Below are positions 18,844-28,118 of a stretch of DNA of 64,000 bases, one piece after another. The notes below the pieces were generated by a model that worked only from the letters and a program-made list of their open reading frames with translations, was not told the origin of the DNA and did not search any database. Origin of the DNA: Nitrobacteraceae bacterium AZCC 2146 (lineage in GTDB: Bacteria; Pseudomonadota; Alphaproteobacteria; Rhizobiales; Xanthobacteraceae); contig JBAGRP010000001.1 of NCBI GenBank assembly GCA_036924855.1, positions 3,720,001-3,784,000 of the forward strand, read 5' to 3'. The position numbers were made by a program, and so were the translations under genes. Every line of letters begins with the position of its first letter. Positions within the stretch are counted from its first letter, which is position 1.

Positions 18844-19761
18844 CTACATCCGGGCCAACGGGTTTGCGACCTTGAGCAGCTCGCCGCGATAGGAACCATC
18901 CGCCATGTCATCGGCGGACGTCACGAAGATGGATTTTCCATCCGGTGCAATTGCCAGATTGGCGTGATGACCTCGCAGCTCGACCTTTTTGATGAGTTTG
19001 CCGTCAGGCGTGAGTACCGTAAAGCCGCCGCCTTCATAGAGTCCGACGAACAATCTGCCGGATTTGTCGAGGCGCAGGCCATCGGGCTTAACTACACTAT
19101 GCGGGCCGTCGCCCAGGACCGCGGCCAAATCCACCAATTCGGCTTCGCCTGACAGTTCGCCAGCCGCGCCGATCTCGAATGTAACCACGCGATGCCTGCG
19201 GCTTTCTGCGACATACAGCAGCTTCCGGTCGCTCGATATTGCAAGGCCGTTTGCGTAGCTGATACCGCTGGCCGCCATTCTCACGCGGCCGGAAGTATCG
19301 CGATAGTAGATCTTACCCGGTACGGCGTTGCCAGAGGCTGTGAAGTACACGCCTCCGGCAGAGTCGGCGGCAAGATCGTTTGGAGCGACAAAGCCGCCAC
19401 CGGCTTCATCGTGGCGGATCGTTTCCCGAATGTCTCCGTCTGTCGTGATTCTAACGATCGTCCCATTGTCGTAGCAGGCGACCAGAAGTTCGCCACGCAG
19501 CTCAACGAGACCGTTGGCGCCGCAGCCGTCCTGATGCCAGACCCTCTCGACCTTTGCAAAAGCGATCCGCAGCACATCCGACGTCGCGTAGTCCACAAAA
19601 TAGAGAGTGTCCCCGACAAAGATCGTACCTTCGGGGAAGTGAAGCCCCGTCGCGACGACCTCTGGGGCCTGGAGACTGCTTTCTGCATGTGACGGCGATA
19701 CCAGGAGCAGCAAAGTTGCAAGGAGCATCCGGGTATAATTGGCGGCGCGCACTTTCAGCAT
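18844..19761 (-). CDS. Secreted SMP-30/gluconolactonase-like beta-propeller
   Basis: A 305-residue protein with an N-terminal signal peptide (about residues 10-26, MLLATLLLLVSPSHA) and a six-bladed propeller resembling SMP-30/lactonases: repeated motifs include PNDLAADSAGGVYFT, ANGLAISSDRKLLYVAES and PDGLRLDKSGRLFVG. Such proteins hydrolyse lactones or simply bind ligands. Start supported by AAGGA 4 bases before the ATG. GC is lower than in neighbours. It follows the frameshifted MBL hydrolase, probably in one operon opposite a TetR gene. Confidence 0.85.
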   Translation of the reverse strand: MLKVRAANYTRMLLATLLLLVSPSHAESSLQAPEVVATGLHFPEGTIFVGDTLYFVDYATSDVLRIAFAKVERVWHQDGCGANGLVELRGELLVACYDNGTIVRITTDGDIRETIRHDEAGGGFVAPNDLAADSAGGVYFTASGNAVPGKIYYRDTSGRVRMAASGISYANGLAISSDRKLLYVAESRRHRVVTFEIGAAGELSGEAELVDLAAVLGDGPHSVVKPDGLRLDKSGRLFVGLYEGGGFTVLTPDGKLIKKVELRGHHANLAIAPDGKSIFVTSADDMADGSYRGELLKVANPLARM

Positions 19762-19840
19762 GTGGTCCTTCGGGATTTTTCCAGTTCACGACCGACAGAA
19801 ATGGGCCAGAAATGGCACATGAGCCTCTCCTCTCGCTGCG

Positions 19841-20795
19841 CTATGTCTCAGCCTTGGCGGCAGCAGCCGCACTCCACAGCGAGCCAGGATTGGCACGAGC
19901 GGGATAAAGCTCCAGCATCCCGTCATAGAGCTCGCGGGCGGTTTTCGTTGTGTCGTTCAGCCGAATGAAGTCGCGCAGATACTGGCGCGTTTCTTCCACA
20001 TTGCGCGGACTGTCATCATTGCCGGGAATCTTGTGTCCCGCGACGACGGCCGACGGCTTCAGGGCGTCGATCTTGTCGAGCGCGGCTATCCACTCCAGCC
20101 GATTTTTCCTGTTCGATTCGTTGAGAAATGGATGGATGCCATTGTAGACGGCGTCACCCGCAGCGACCAATCCGATGGACGGGACATGAAGACACGTCGA
20201 ATCGTCGGTATCGGTATGACCGATTTTCACGACGACCAGTTTGTTTCCTTCCAGATCGATTTCATTGCCTTCCAGCGGATCCGCGACCGAAATGACGTCC
20301 GAAATTTGATTGGGAAACAGTTTTCGCCATCGATCGTTCAATTTTTCCGGTGTGACCTGAAGCTTCATTCGTTCGACCACCGCGGGGGTGGCCAGTGCCC
20401 TGACGCCCGGGAATCGTCGCTGCAAAATCGCCAGTCCAAAGAAGTGATCGCCATGGGCGTGCGTGACGTAAATGGCCTTCAGCGTTTTACCACTCGCGGC
20501 AATGGCGTCCGCCAAACCGTTAGACTGGCTCCACCGTAAGGAATGTATCGACCAGCACCGCCTCACGCTCGCCGTAGATTAGCGTCGACGAATTGGCGAC
20601 CCACTGGAGGGATTCCTTGCCGGGCGGAACATCCCGGTTCAGGCCGGGACGCGTAACCGTAAACACCCTGTATCCCAGCCGGGGCGCTTCGTGCTCCGAA
20701 CCGCCCTTGGCTGCTCCCGGCATCATGGGAAGCATTGCCGCCGACACCAGTTTCATGATGTCGCGGCGATTCAAGGCAGCCCCGATTGAACTCAT
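19841..20795 (-). pseudogene. MBL-fold metallohydrolase, frameshifted
   Basis: Two overlapping frames together encode one metallo-beta-lactamase-fold protein. The first (start 20795, GGAG 6 bases upstream) carries a Tat-like leader (NRRDIMKLVSAAML) and ends in VDTFLTVEPV. The second contains THAHGDHFFG, the zinc site, and runs to 19841. Removing one G of the GG at 20527-20528 joins them as TFLTVE-QSNGLADAI. Either a genuine inactivating insertion or a sequencing error. Expected to be exported and hydrolytic if intact; substrate unknown. Upstream partner of the SMP-30-like gene. Confidence 0.85.
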
Positions 20796-21005
20796 CGTCG
20801 TCTCCGTTGGTTTGTGAACGATGCCCGCAACTGCATCCTCGTCCGAGCGGGCCATCGATGCCGCCGCTGCCCGACCATTCCCGCCGATCTACCCTGCGCG
20901 GACGTTTCCTTGACGCTGTCCACCGACAGCGATATATTCCGTATGATCGGTCGTCTTGAATTAGTCAATCTATCGGCGGCGTCATATCGATCAAGGATTG
21001 TTGAA
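20796..21005. promoter_or_regulatory. Divergent MBL hydrolase / TetR control region
   Basis: 210 bases between the two divergent genes, more A/T-rich than the surroundings. It contains ATGATCGGTCGTCTTG, a partial dyad like the operators of NemR/AcuR-type TetR regulators. This is a guess at an operator from context; a TetR protein beside its divergent target is the common arrangement. Confidence 0.35.
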
Positions 21006-21620
21006 GTGGAATCACATCGAGGTGCCAAGCGGGGTCCGAAGCCGAAGCCGGACACCCGCAACAATCTTGTCCAGGCCGGCTTGCGCATATTTCACGCCGA
21101 GGGTTATGCGGCGACCGGCATTCAGCACATCGTAGAGAGTGTCGATGTGCCCAAGGGCTCGTTCTACAATCACTTCGCCAGCAAGGAGGCGTTCGCGGCT
21201 GAGGTGATTGACGCCTATTTCGACCGGAGCGAGGAGCGGCTGCGCGCCTTTCTCTGCAACTCAGATGTCGCCCCGCTGGCCCGGTTGGAGGCGTACTTCG
21301 ACGACCGGATCAAGGCGGTGAAGGCGGCTGGCTTCATCAAGGGATGCTTGCTGGGAAATTTTAGCGTCGAGGCTGCGGATCACAGCGCGCTCATGCGCGA
21401 GCGTCTCGTCAGGCATTTCGGAACGTGGAGCAGCTTCTTCGAGAATTGCATTTCCGAAGCGCAGCAACAGGGCGCGATCAGCGACCGATTCCCCGCAGCG
21501 TTGTTGGGTCGCTTCGTCCTGAATAGCTGGGAGGGCGCATTGTTGCGTATGCGTGTCGAAAAGAATGCTGCTCCGCTCATCGAGTTCAGAAAGGTCATTT
21601 TCGGCCAGCTTCTCGCCTGA
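21006..21620 (+). CDS. TetR family transcriptional regulator
   Basis: A 204-residue repressor-type protein. The N-terminal helix-turn-helix is at about residues 15-60 (GIQHIVESVDVPKGSFYNHFASKEAF). The C-terminal ligand domain resembles the NemR/AcuR branch (GCLLGNFSVEAAD). The GTG at 21006 has AAGGA 8 bases upstream and begins just before the DNA-binding domain; an ATG at 20943 is possible but adds 21 residues of non-family sequence. Likely controls the divergent MBL/SMP-30 operon. Confidence 0.88.
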   Translation: MESHRGAKRGPKPKPDTRNNLVQAGLRIFHAEGYAATGIQHIVESVDVPKGSFYNHFASKEAFAAEVIDAYFDRSEERLRAFLCNSDVAPLARLEAYFDDRIKAVKAAGFIKGCLLGNFSVEAADHSALMRERLVRHFGTWSSFFENCISEAQQQGAISDRFPAALLGRFVLNSWEGALLRMRVEKNAAPLIEFRKVIFGQLLA

Positions 21621-21687
21621 CGACGCGCATCACGGGCGACCTTGGGTGGCGGTGACGGTCGACGCCGTGGCGAGCGCGATCTGAGGC

Positions 21688-21720
21688 TTCTTACCCTCCC
21701 CCGGAGCGGGAGGGGAAGAA
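21688..21720. terminator. Hairpin after the TetR gene
   Basis: CTTCTTACCCTCCC - CCGGAGC - GGGAGGGGAAGAA forms a stem of about 12 bp with a few mismatches. Same style as the hairpin at 12777-12804. No T-run. Confidence 0.45.
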
Positions 21721-21786
21721 ACAACGCCTTGCATTGACCTCGCTGTCCCGACAGGCAAATTACGCCAGTAAAGGACAACGCCTCTC

Positions 21787-23391
21787 GTGGAAGCAAAATT
21801 CCAGATTTTCCTGATCCTGCTCGCGGTGCTCGCGGGCACCGCCTTGGTGGCGCGGCGGATCAATGTCGCCCCGGCGATCCTGTCGCTGCTGGCCGGCATC
21901 GCGCTGGCCTTCGTGCCGGGGATGCCGCAGCTGCAACTGCCGCCGGACGTGGTGCTGCTCGGCGTGCTGCCGCCGCTGATCTATTCGGCCAGCGTCGCCA
22001 TGAGCTGGCGCGAGTTTCGCGGCAATTTGCGGATCATCACACTGCTGGCGATCGGCTGCGTGATCTTCACAGCCTGTCTGGTGGCCACAGCGACGCATCT
22101 GCTGATCGGCCTGCCATGGGGCGTGGGCTTTTTGCTCGGCGCCATCGTCGCGCCTCCGGATGTGGTGGCGCCGCTGGCGATCGCCCGGCGGCTCGGGCTG
22201 CCGCGCCGCATGCTGGTGGTGCTGGAAGGCGAAGGCCTCGCCAACGACGCCACCACGCTGATCCTGTACCGCTTCGCGGTGGTGGCGATCACCACCGGTG
22301 CGTTCTCGCTGCCGAAGGCGGCCGGCACCTTCGCCGCGATTCTCGCGGCCGAGCTGGCGTTCGGCATTGCCGTTGGCTGGCTCAGCCTGCGGCTGCGCCA
22401 TCGCGCGCGGGATCCACAGGTCGAGATCACACTGTCGCTGCTGACGCCGTACATCGCCTATCTGATCCCCGAACATTTCGGCGGCTCCGGCGTGATCGCC
22501 ACCGTCGCCTGCGGGCTCTACATCAGCTGGAACGGACCGCTGCTGATCTCGGCTGCGACCCGTCTGCAGGGCATCTTCTTCTGGGACTTGATGATCTATC
22601 TGATCGAGGGACTGCTGTTCCTGCTGACCGGCTTCCAGATGCGGCTATTGTTCGAGAAATCCAAGGCGTTTCCGTTCGACGACATCATGCTGGCGAGCGC
22701 GCTGGTCGCCATAGTGATCGTCATCGCCCGCTTCGCCTGGGTCTATCCGGCGATCTATCTGCCGCGGGTGTTCAGCAAGGGCTTGCGCAAGCGCGATCCG
22801 GCGCCGACCTGGCGCTGGACGTTCGTGGTCGCCTTCACCGGGGTGCGCGGCGCGGTCTCGCTGGCGGCGGCGCTGGCGCTGCCGTTCGCGCTGCCATCCG
22901 GCGAAGGCTTTCCGTCGCGCGACCTGATCCTGTTCGTCTCCTTCAACGTGATCCTGATCACGCTGGTCGGCTTCGGCCTCGGCCTGCCCATCGTGGTGAA
23001 ACTGCTCGGCATGGGCCAGGCCGGCCGCGATGAGCATGTCGCCGAACACGAGGCCGAACTTGATGCGCGCAGGGAGGCGCTGGCCGCGGCATTGGCCTCG
23101 CTGGACGCCATGACAGACGACCGCGAATTGTCCGACGAAGTGGTGAAATTGCTGCGGGCGCGGCACGAGACCCGCTTCAACCAGCTGCCGGAATCCCTCA
23201 ATCCCGACAACGACGTCTCGGCGATGGGCACCGACCTGGTGCGCGAGCTGATTGCAGCCGAGCGCAAGTTCATCCACGCGCAATTGCGCGACGGCAAGAT
23301 CACCGACGAAAGCCGCCGCCGCATCGAGCGCGACCTCGACCTCGAGGAAGCCAGCATCGCCAACCGCGAATATCGGCGGATGCCGTTGTAA
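21787..23391 (+). CDS. CPA1-family Na+/H+ antiporter
   Basis: A 534-residue inner-membrane antiporter with about twelve helices in residues 1-410 and a cytoplasmic helical tail (about 415-534). Conserved CPA1 motifs: GAIVAPPDVVAPLA near residue 118, LEGEGLANDATTL near 145 (the ND ion-site pair) and GVRGAVSLAAALALP near 355. Starts with GTG. Probably exchanges Na+ or K+ for protons; the ion is inferred from family. Confidence 0.92.
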   Translation: MEAKFQIFLILLAVLAGTALVARRINVAPAILSLLAGIALAFVPGMPQLQLPPDVVLLGVLPPLIYSASVAMSWREFRGNLRIITLLAIGCVIFTACLVATATHLLIGLPWGVGFLLGAIVAPPDVVAPLAIARRLGLPRRMLVVLEGEGLANDATTLILYRFAVVAITTGAFSLPKAAGTFAAILAAELAFGIAVGWLSLRLRHRARDPQVEITLSLLTPYIAYLIPEHFGGSGVIATVACGLYISWNGPLLISAATRLQGIFFWDLMIYLIEGLLFLLTGFQMRLLFEKSKAFPFDDIMLASALVAIVIVIARFAWVYPAIYLPRVFSKGLRKRDPAPTWRWTFVVAFTGVRGAVSLAAALALPFALPSGEGFPSRDLILFVSFNVILITLVGFGLGLPIVVKLLGMGQAGRDEHVAEHEAELDARREALAAALASLDAMTDDRELSDEVVKLLRARHETRFNQLPESLNPDNDVSAMGTDLVRELIAAERKFIHAQLRDGKITDESRRRIERDLDLEEASIANREYRRMPL

Positions 23392-23448
23392 GGTGAAGGA
23401 CGATCAAAACCGGATGCGGACGGGCTGAAAATCCGCTAATCTGGCCGC

Positions 23449-23676
23449 ATGACGAGAGAGGGGCTTGAACTACTCCTGGAACACGTCTCGACTTGGCCTG
23501 AAGAGGCGCAGGACGAGTTGCTCAAGTCGGTTGACGAAATCCAGGTAAAGTATTTTGGCATCTACCAGCTCAGCGACGAAGAACGCGCCGCCGTGCGCCG
23601 CGGTCTTGCCGAGATGCACACGGGGCAACTCGCGAGCGACGAAGAGGTCGCTGCGGTATTCAACCGCTATCGTTGA
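23449..23676 (+). CDS. Antitoxin of a RelB/ParD-like toxin-antitoxin pair
   Basis: A 75-residue acidic protein, largely helical, with LSDEERAAVRRGLAEM, typical of small antitoxins paired with ParE/RelE toxins. Its stop shares a base with the toxin start (TGATG), the usual translational coupling. Family assignment rests mostly on the neighbour. The toxin is frameshifted, so the antitoxin may now be an orphan. Confidence 0.75.
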   Translation: MTREGLELLLEHVSTWPEEAQDELLKSVDEIQVKYFGIYQLSDEERAAVRRGLAEMHTGQLASDEEVAAVFNRYR

Positions 23677-23968
23677 TGAAGGTCCGCTGGTCAAAGACCG
23701 CGCTCATCGAACTGAAGATATTTTCCTGTATATTTCCGAACGCAACCGAAGCGCTGCGAGGTCGGTGGTCAGACGCATCGAAGGACTGACCGAGCAGCTC
23801 GAACAATTCCCGCATATGGGACAGTTGACGAACGAAGCTGGCGCACGGGCGCTTCCAGTCGTGCGCTATCCGTTTGTCGTATTCTACGTGATCGACCTTG
23901 CGGCTGACGAAGTCGTAATCCTGCACGTTCGGCATACGGCTCAGGAGCCGACCTCGGCGAAAGATTAG
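23676..23968 (+). pseudogene. ParE/RelE-family toxin, frameshifted
   Basis: Starting at the coupled ATG, the frame reads MKVRWSKTALIELK, the ParE N-terminus, and then goes out of frame and stops near 23789. The next frame continues with DIFLYISERNRSAA and VRYPFVVFYV through to 23968, the rest of the ParE fold. Adding one G at about 23717 (AAG-GAT instead of AAGAT) restores a 97-residue toxin. This is either a real inactivation, which a resident antitoxin would tolerate, or a sequencing slip. Confidence 0.85.
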
Positions 23969-23995
23969 CTTAAAAATCGCCGGTCGTTGTGAAGC

Positions 23996-25285
23996 CTACT
24001 CCGCCGCGCTCACTGCCTCTGGCAGCGCCGCGCCCTTGCCGTAGCGGTGATCGATGTAGTCGATCACCATCGCCTTGAAATCACCGGCGATGTTGGGGCC
24101 GCGCAGGGTGCGGAATTTCTTGCCATCGACGAACACCGGCGCCGCCGGGGTTTCGCCGGTGCCCGGCAAGGAGATGCCGATGTCGGCATGCTTGGATTCG
24201 CCGGGACCATTGACGATGCAGCCCATGATGGCGACGTTCAGCGATTCGACGCCGGGATACTGGGTCTTCCATGCCGGCATTTCGACGCGGATGAAATCCT
24301 GGATGCTGCGCGCCAGTTCCTGGAACGTGGTCGAGGTGGTGCGGCCGCAGCCGGGGCATGCCGCGACCAGCGGCACGAAGGTGCGGAAACCCATGGTCTG
24401 CAGCAGTTCCTGCGCGACCTGAACTTCCAGCGTGCGATCGCCGCCGGGCTCCGGCGTCAGCGAGATCCGGATGGTGTCGCCGATGCCCTGCTGCAGCAGG
24501 ATGCCGAGCGCAGCCGACGAGGCGACGATGCCCTTGGAACCCATGCCGGCTTCGGTGAGGCCGAGATGGATCGCGTAGTCCGAACGTTCGGCGAGTGTCT
24601 GATACACCGCGATCAGATCCTGCACTGCCGAGACTTTTGCGGACAGGATCATGCGGTTCTTCGGCAGGCCGATTTCCTCGGCGCGCGCGGCCGACAACAG
24701 CGCCGACTGCACCATGGCCTCGCGGGTCACCGCGCGGACATCCTTCGGTGCTGCGAGCAGCGCATTTTCGTCCATCAGCTTGGTGAGCAGCTCCTGATCC
24801 AGCGAACCCCAGTTGGCGCCGATCCGGACGGTCTTGTTGTACTTCAGCGCCATCTCGACGATGTCGGTGAACTGGCTATCGCGCTTGTTCTTGAAGCCGA
24901 CATTGCCGGGATTGATGCGGTATTTGTCGAGCGCCTCGGCGCAGGCCGGATGGTCGGCGAGCAGCTTGTGGCCGATGTAATGGAAATCGCCAATCAGCGG
25001 CGTGGTGATGCCGCGCTTACGCAGCGCGTCGCGGATATGCGGTACCGCCGCGGCGGCCTCGTCGCGATCCACGGTGATGCGGACCATTTCCGAACCGGCG
25101 CGCGACAAAGCGGCGACCTGTTCGATGGTGCCCTGGATGTCGGCGGTATCGGTGTTGGTCATCGACTGCACGACGATCGGCGCACCGCCGCCGACGGCGA
25201 CGTTGCCGACCATGACCTGGGTGCTGCGATGCCGGGCCTTCGGGCCAGCGATATCGCTCTGGGGCGTTTTTTCAAGCATGTTCAT
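23996..25285 (-). CDS. ispG: 4-hydroxy-3-methylbut-2-enyl diphosphate synthase (GcpE)
   Basis: Penultimate step of the MEP isoprenoid pathway, a [4Fe-4S] enzyme. Cluster ligands are visible: CPGCG (two Cys) and the third Cys in [11 protein letters not shown]. The N-terminal TIM barrel begins at about residue 25 with [11 protein letters not shown] take the start at 25285 (MNMLEKTPQ, 429 residues), which leaves 13 bases to the upstream transporter instead of an overlap. An alternative GTG is at 25315. Likely in an operon with the transporter and zur. Confidence 0.96.
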   Translation of the reverse strand: MNMLEKTPQSDIAGPKARHRSTQVMVGNVAVGGGAPIVVQSMTNTDTADIQGTIEQVAALSRAGSEMVRITVDRDEAAAAVPHIRDALRKRGITTPLIGDFHYIGHKLLADHPACAEALDKYRINPGNVGFKNKRDSQFTDIVEMALKYNKTVRIGANWGSLDQELLTKLMDENALLAAPKDVRAVTREAMVQSALLSAARAEEIGLPKNRMILSAKVSAVQDLIAVYQTLAERSDYAIHLGLTEAGMGSKGIVASSAALGILLQQGIGDTIRISLTPEPGGDRTLEVQVAQELLQTMGFRTFVPLVAACPGCGRTTSTTFQELARSIQDFIRVEMPAWKTQYPGVESLNVAIMGCIVNGPGESKHADIGISLPGTGETPAAPVFVDGKKFRTLRGPNIAGDFKAMVIDYIDHRYGKGAALPEAVSAAE

Positions 25286-25298
25286 GGGGTCTCGAATA

Positions 25299-26246
25299 TC
25301 AGGTTTTGGTGACATTCAGCAATGGATCAATGGTCACCGGTGCGGGTCGGTTAACGAGATACAGCCCGGCGATGACCAAAATGGCCGCCACGCCGAAGGC
25401 CGGGGTCAGCGGGTCGTGCATGATGAAATAGCCACCCGCGACGCCGATCAAAGGGGTGATGAAGGTAAAAGCCGACAATTTGCTGGCGGAATACACCTTG
25501 ACCAGCCCAAACCAGATCAAAAACGTCATTCCGACCACCCAGATCGCCTGCCAAGCCATCAGAGACAGCGTCAGGGCTCCGGGAACCCGGGGGATGGTTT
25601 CTCCGGAGAGCAAGGCCGCGAAGCCCAGGATCGGGATCGACATCGCTACCTGGTATCCCAGGGCCTTTTCCGGCGGGCACCGGATCAGCGCGGTCGCCTT
25701 CACGCACAGCGTCGTTGCCGCCCACAGGATCGCGCCGGCGACGACCATGAGGTCGCCAAGCAGCACCTTGGCATCGACATCGGGCTGCGGCACGCCGATC
25801 GCGAAAGCGACGCCGGCGAAGCTCACGGCCAGGCCGGCCCACTGCACGGCGCGCAGCCGCTCGCCAAGAAATTGATACGCCCCAGCCGCTACGAAGAACG
25901 GCGCAGTGTAGAGGAATACGGCGGCACGGCTCGCCGAGGTATATTGCAGGCCGTGGAAGATCAGCACGAATTCAACGCCGAACAGCAGGCCGGCGAACAG
26001 CCCGGCCTTCAGCGTGCCGTCGCGCTCGAACAGTTTGGTGCCGCGGATCGCGGCGATCGATAGAATCACCAGCAGCGCGCCGGCCGAGCGCAGCATCGCC
26101 TGCAGATAGGGCGGAACATCGCGCAGCACCAGCTTGATGGCGATCTGGTTGAAACCCCAACTCAGGCACAGCACCAGCATGAGCGCCACGGCACCGAGGG
26201 TGAGCGAGCGCCCGCCCGGCGGAAACGTCATGGGTTCTGATGACAT
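25299..26246 (-). CDS. EamA-type (DMT superfamily) transporter
   Basis: A 315-residue inner-membrane protein with about ten hydrophobic segments; the N-terminal helix contains [14 protein letters not shown], a standard EamA opening. Substrate not deducible. It lies 30 bases downstream of the Fur-family gene and 13 bases upstream of ispG on the same strand, so zur-transporter-ispG may be co-transcribed. It is a different protein from the EamA gene at 8.8 kb. Confidence 0.88.
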   Translation of the reverse strand: MSSEPMTFPPGGRSLTLGAVALMLVLCLSWGFNQIAIKLVLRDVPPYLQAMLRSAGALLVILSIAAIRGTKLFERDGTLKAGLFAGLLFGVEFVLIFHGLQYTSASRAAVFLYTAPFFVAAGAYQFLGERLRAVQWAGLAVSFAGVAFAIGVPQPDVDAKVLLGDLMVVAGAILWAATTLCVKATALIRCPPEKALGYQVAMSIPILGFAALLSGETIPRVPGALTLSLMAWQAIWVVGMTFLIWFGLVKVYSASKLSAFTFITPLIGVAGGYFIMHDPLTPAFGVAAILVIAGLYLVNRPAPVTIDPLLNVTKT

Positions 26247-26276
26247 GGGGCCTCGTGCCGGCTTGTCGCCGTGTTG

Positions 26277-26768
26277 TTATTGGCTGCTCTGGCAGTGAGC
26301 GCAGGTACCGGTGATTTCTACAACAGACAATTTCGGGGCGAAGCCGGTGGTGCGCGCGGCATCGTTCAGGCTTTGCGCCACCTTGGTCGCCGGCACTTCG
26401 CCGACCGAGCCGCAGCGGTCGCAGATCAGGAACGCCACCATCGCAGCAGAACCATGGTCATGCGCGCAGGCGAGGAACGCGTTGCGGCTTTCGATGCGGT
26501 GGACGAGGCCGTTTTCCATCAGGAAATCCAGCGCCCGGTACACCGTGATCGGCGCCGGACGCGGCATGGTCTTGGCGAGTTCGTCGATCACCTCATAGGC
26601 GCCGAGCGGCCGATGGCTGGCCAGCAGCGCCTCCAGCACCTGACGGCGGATCGGGGTGAATTTCTGCGACCGGCCGGCGCAAACCGCCTCGGCATGATGG
26701 ATCGCGTCCGCGGTGCAGCGGTCGTGATCGTGGCCTGGGGCCGGGAAACTGGGCTTCGGGGCTGTCAT
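26277..26768 (-). CDS. zur: Fur-family regulator, probably zinc-responsive (Zur)
   Basis: A 163-residue metalloregulator. Residues 35-95 carry the winged-helix (FTPIRRQVLEALLAS, PAPITVYRALDFLMENGLV), then ICDRCG and GTCAHCQ supply the two structural CxxC zinc sites. The N-terminus has GHDHDRC, a metal-binding-looking stretch. The length and the absence of the Fur-type HHDH cluster favour Zur over Fur, Irr or Mur, but this is inference. First gene of a unit with the DMT transporter. Confidence 0.85.
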   Translation of the reverse strand: MTAPKPSFPAPGHDHDRCTADAIHHAEAVCAGRSQKFTPIRRQVLEALLASHRPLGAYEVIDELAKTMPRPAPITVYRALDFLMENGLVHRIESRNAFLACAHDHGSAAMVAFLICDRCGSVGEVPATKVAQSLNDAARTTGFAPKLSVVEITGTCAHCQSSQ

Positions 26769-26864
26769 ACCTGGCTAATCTAGCGATCGCGCGGCTGTTT
26801 CGCTACAGCCGAGCCATGCGTCATGCCAAACCTCGCAATTATCTCACCGCCGGGCGGCACCGGC

Positions 26865-27854
26865 TCAGGCTGGCCGCCCCGGCGCGGCACGTAGATCGGA
26901 CGGCGACATCGCATAGCGCCGGCGAAATGTGCGGTTGAAATAGGACAAATCGCTGAACCCCGCCTCATAGGCAATCGTCGCGATGCGTTGACGGCCGCGC
27001 TGTGGATCCAGCAGCATGGCATGGGCGCAAGCAAGCCGGGCGACGAGGATATGGTCGGACAGGCTGCTGCCATCATCACGAAACAGCTTGCGGACATAGT
27101 CCGGGCTGATCTGCTGCGACAGCGCCAGGGTTTCGGCCGATAGATCGTGTTGCCCGAGCCGGCTTACGATCTCTGCCTTGATGGCACGCAGCCGCGCGGC
27201 GCGTATGCCGGTGCCGGATGAGCCATCCGAAGCCAGCTGAAACGCGCCGGCGAGAAGCACGATGAGATCGCGCAACTGTGTTGCGACATGGCGTTGCAGC
27301 CCGTGGGCAGCACCTGAATCGAGGTCGATGGCCGCCCTGGCATGGGCAACCAGCAGCTGAAGGGCATCGAGATCAGGCGCGAACGGCCGCATCAGCCGGC
27401 CGGCCAGGTCGGGGATCAGCGGCGCCAGCTCGGCGCGGGCCAATTGCACCGTCAAGCGCCTGCCGTCATTGAGCAGCGTGTGGCTTCCGACATCGCAGGT
27501 CGTCATGAGAATGGCCCCGCCCTGCCGCATAATTTCTTCGCGGCCGAACTGCGACGCGCGCGCGTGTCCCCTCAGCACCACCACAAACATGACCGTATCC
27601 AACGTCGCTGGCAGCGCCGGCTCGCCGGTCCGGAAACCGGTGGGTGACTGGGAACCCATCGCCACTTCTGCACCGGGCAGGCGGCGCAGCGCGGCATCGG
27701 AACAGAACGACGCGTCGCTCGCCGGAGGACCTTCACTGCCGAGGATCAACCGGCCGCAGGCATACGCCTGGCTTCGCCCTGAGGAATCAACACTCGGTGC
27801 TTGATCTGTTGCGATGAAGGGGGCTGCGGCGTCGGGGCCGGTGGGTGCGATCAA
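26865..27854 (-). CDS. AraC-family transcriptional regulator
   Basis: C-terminal residues form the double helix-turn-helix of AraC proteins: DLSAETLALSQQISPDYVRKLF and IATIAYEAGFSDLSYFNRTF. The upstream half resembles the AraC-binding-like cupin domain (VVVLRGHARASQFGREEI). The start is uncertain: a TTG at 27854 with AAAGG 7 bases upstream gives 329 residues and includes the whole sensor domain; the first ATG (27659) would cut it. It is divergent from the porin-like gene, a possible target. Confidence 0.82.
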   Translation of the reverse strand: MIAPTGPDAAAPFIATDQAPSVDSSGRSQAYACGRLILGSEGPPASDASFCSDAALRRLPGAEVAMGSQSPTGFRTGEPALPATLDTVMFVVVLRGHARASQFGREEIMRQGGAILMTTCDVGSHTLLNDGRRLTVQLARAELAPLIPDLAGRLMRPFAPDLDALQLLVAHARAAIDLDSGAAHGLQRHVATQLRDLIVLLAGAFQLASDGSSGTGIRAARLRAIKAEIVSRLGQHDLSAETLALSQQISPDYVRKLFRDDGSSLSDHILVARLACAHAMLLDPQRGRQRIATIAYEAGFSDLSYFNRTFRRRYAMSPSDLRAAPGRPA

Positions 27855-28118
27855 GACGATGCCTTTGGTTGGTACAGTCCGTTGGTCGCCAGCAACCCCA
27901 CCAACGTTCACGTCGGGAACCCGAAGGTGACGGGGTCGAAAGCGCAAAAATCCCTGTGGCTTCAACACCACAGCGCGATCAAATCCGCCTGGCGTCGCGT
28001 GGAGTCCGCGCCGCGTCGTGCTGGTTCCAAGCCGGCGCGGGCGCCGACGGCTAATCCGTTTGCGGTGGCGTTCCACCGGGGGCCTGAGGCCTGTCATCTG
28101 TTGTTTGAGGAGATATCG

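Noticed and set aside
24047..25312. 421-residue + strand open frame
   Set aside because: Antisense to ispG.
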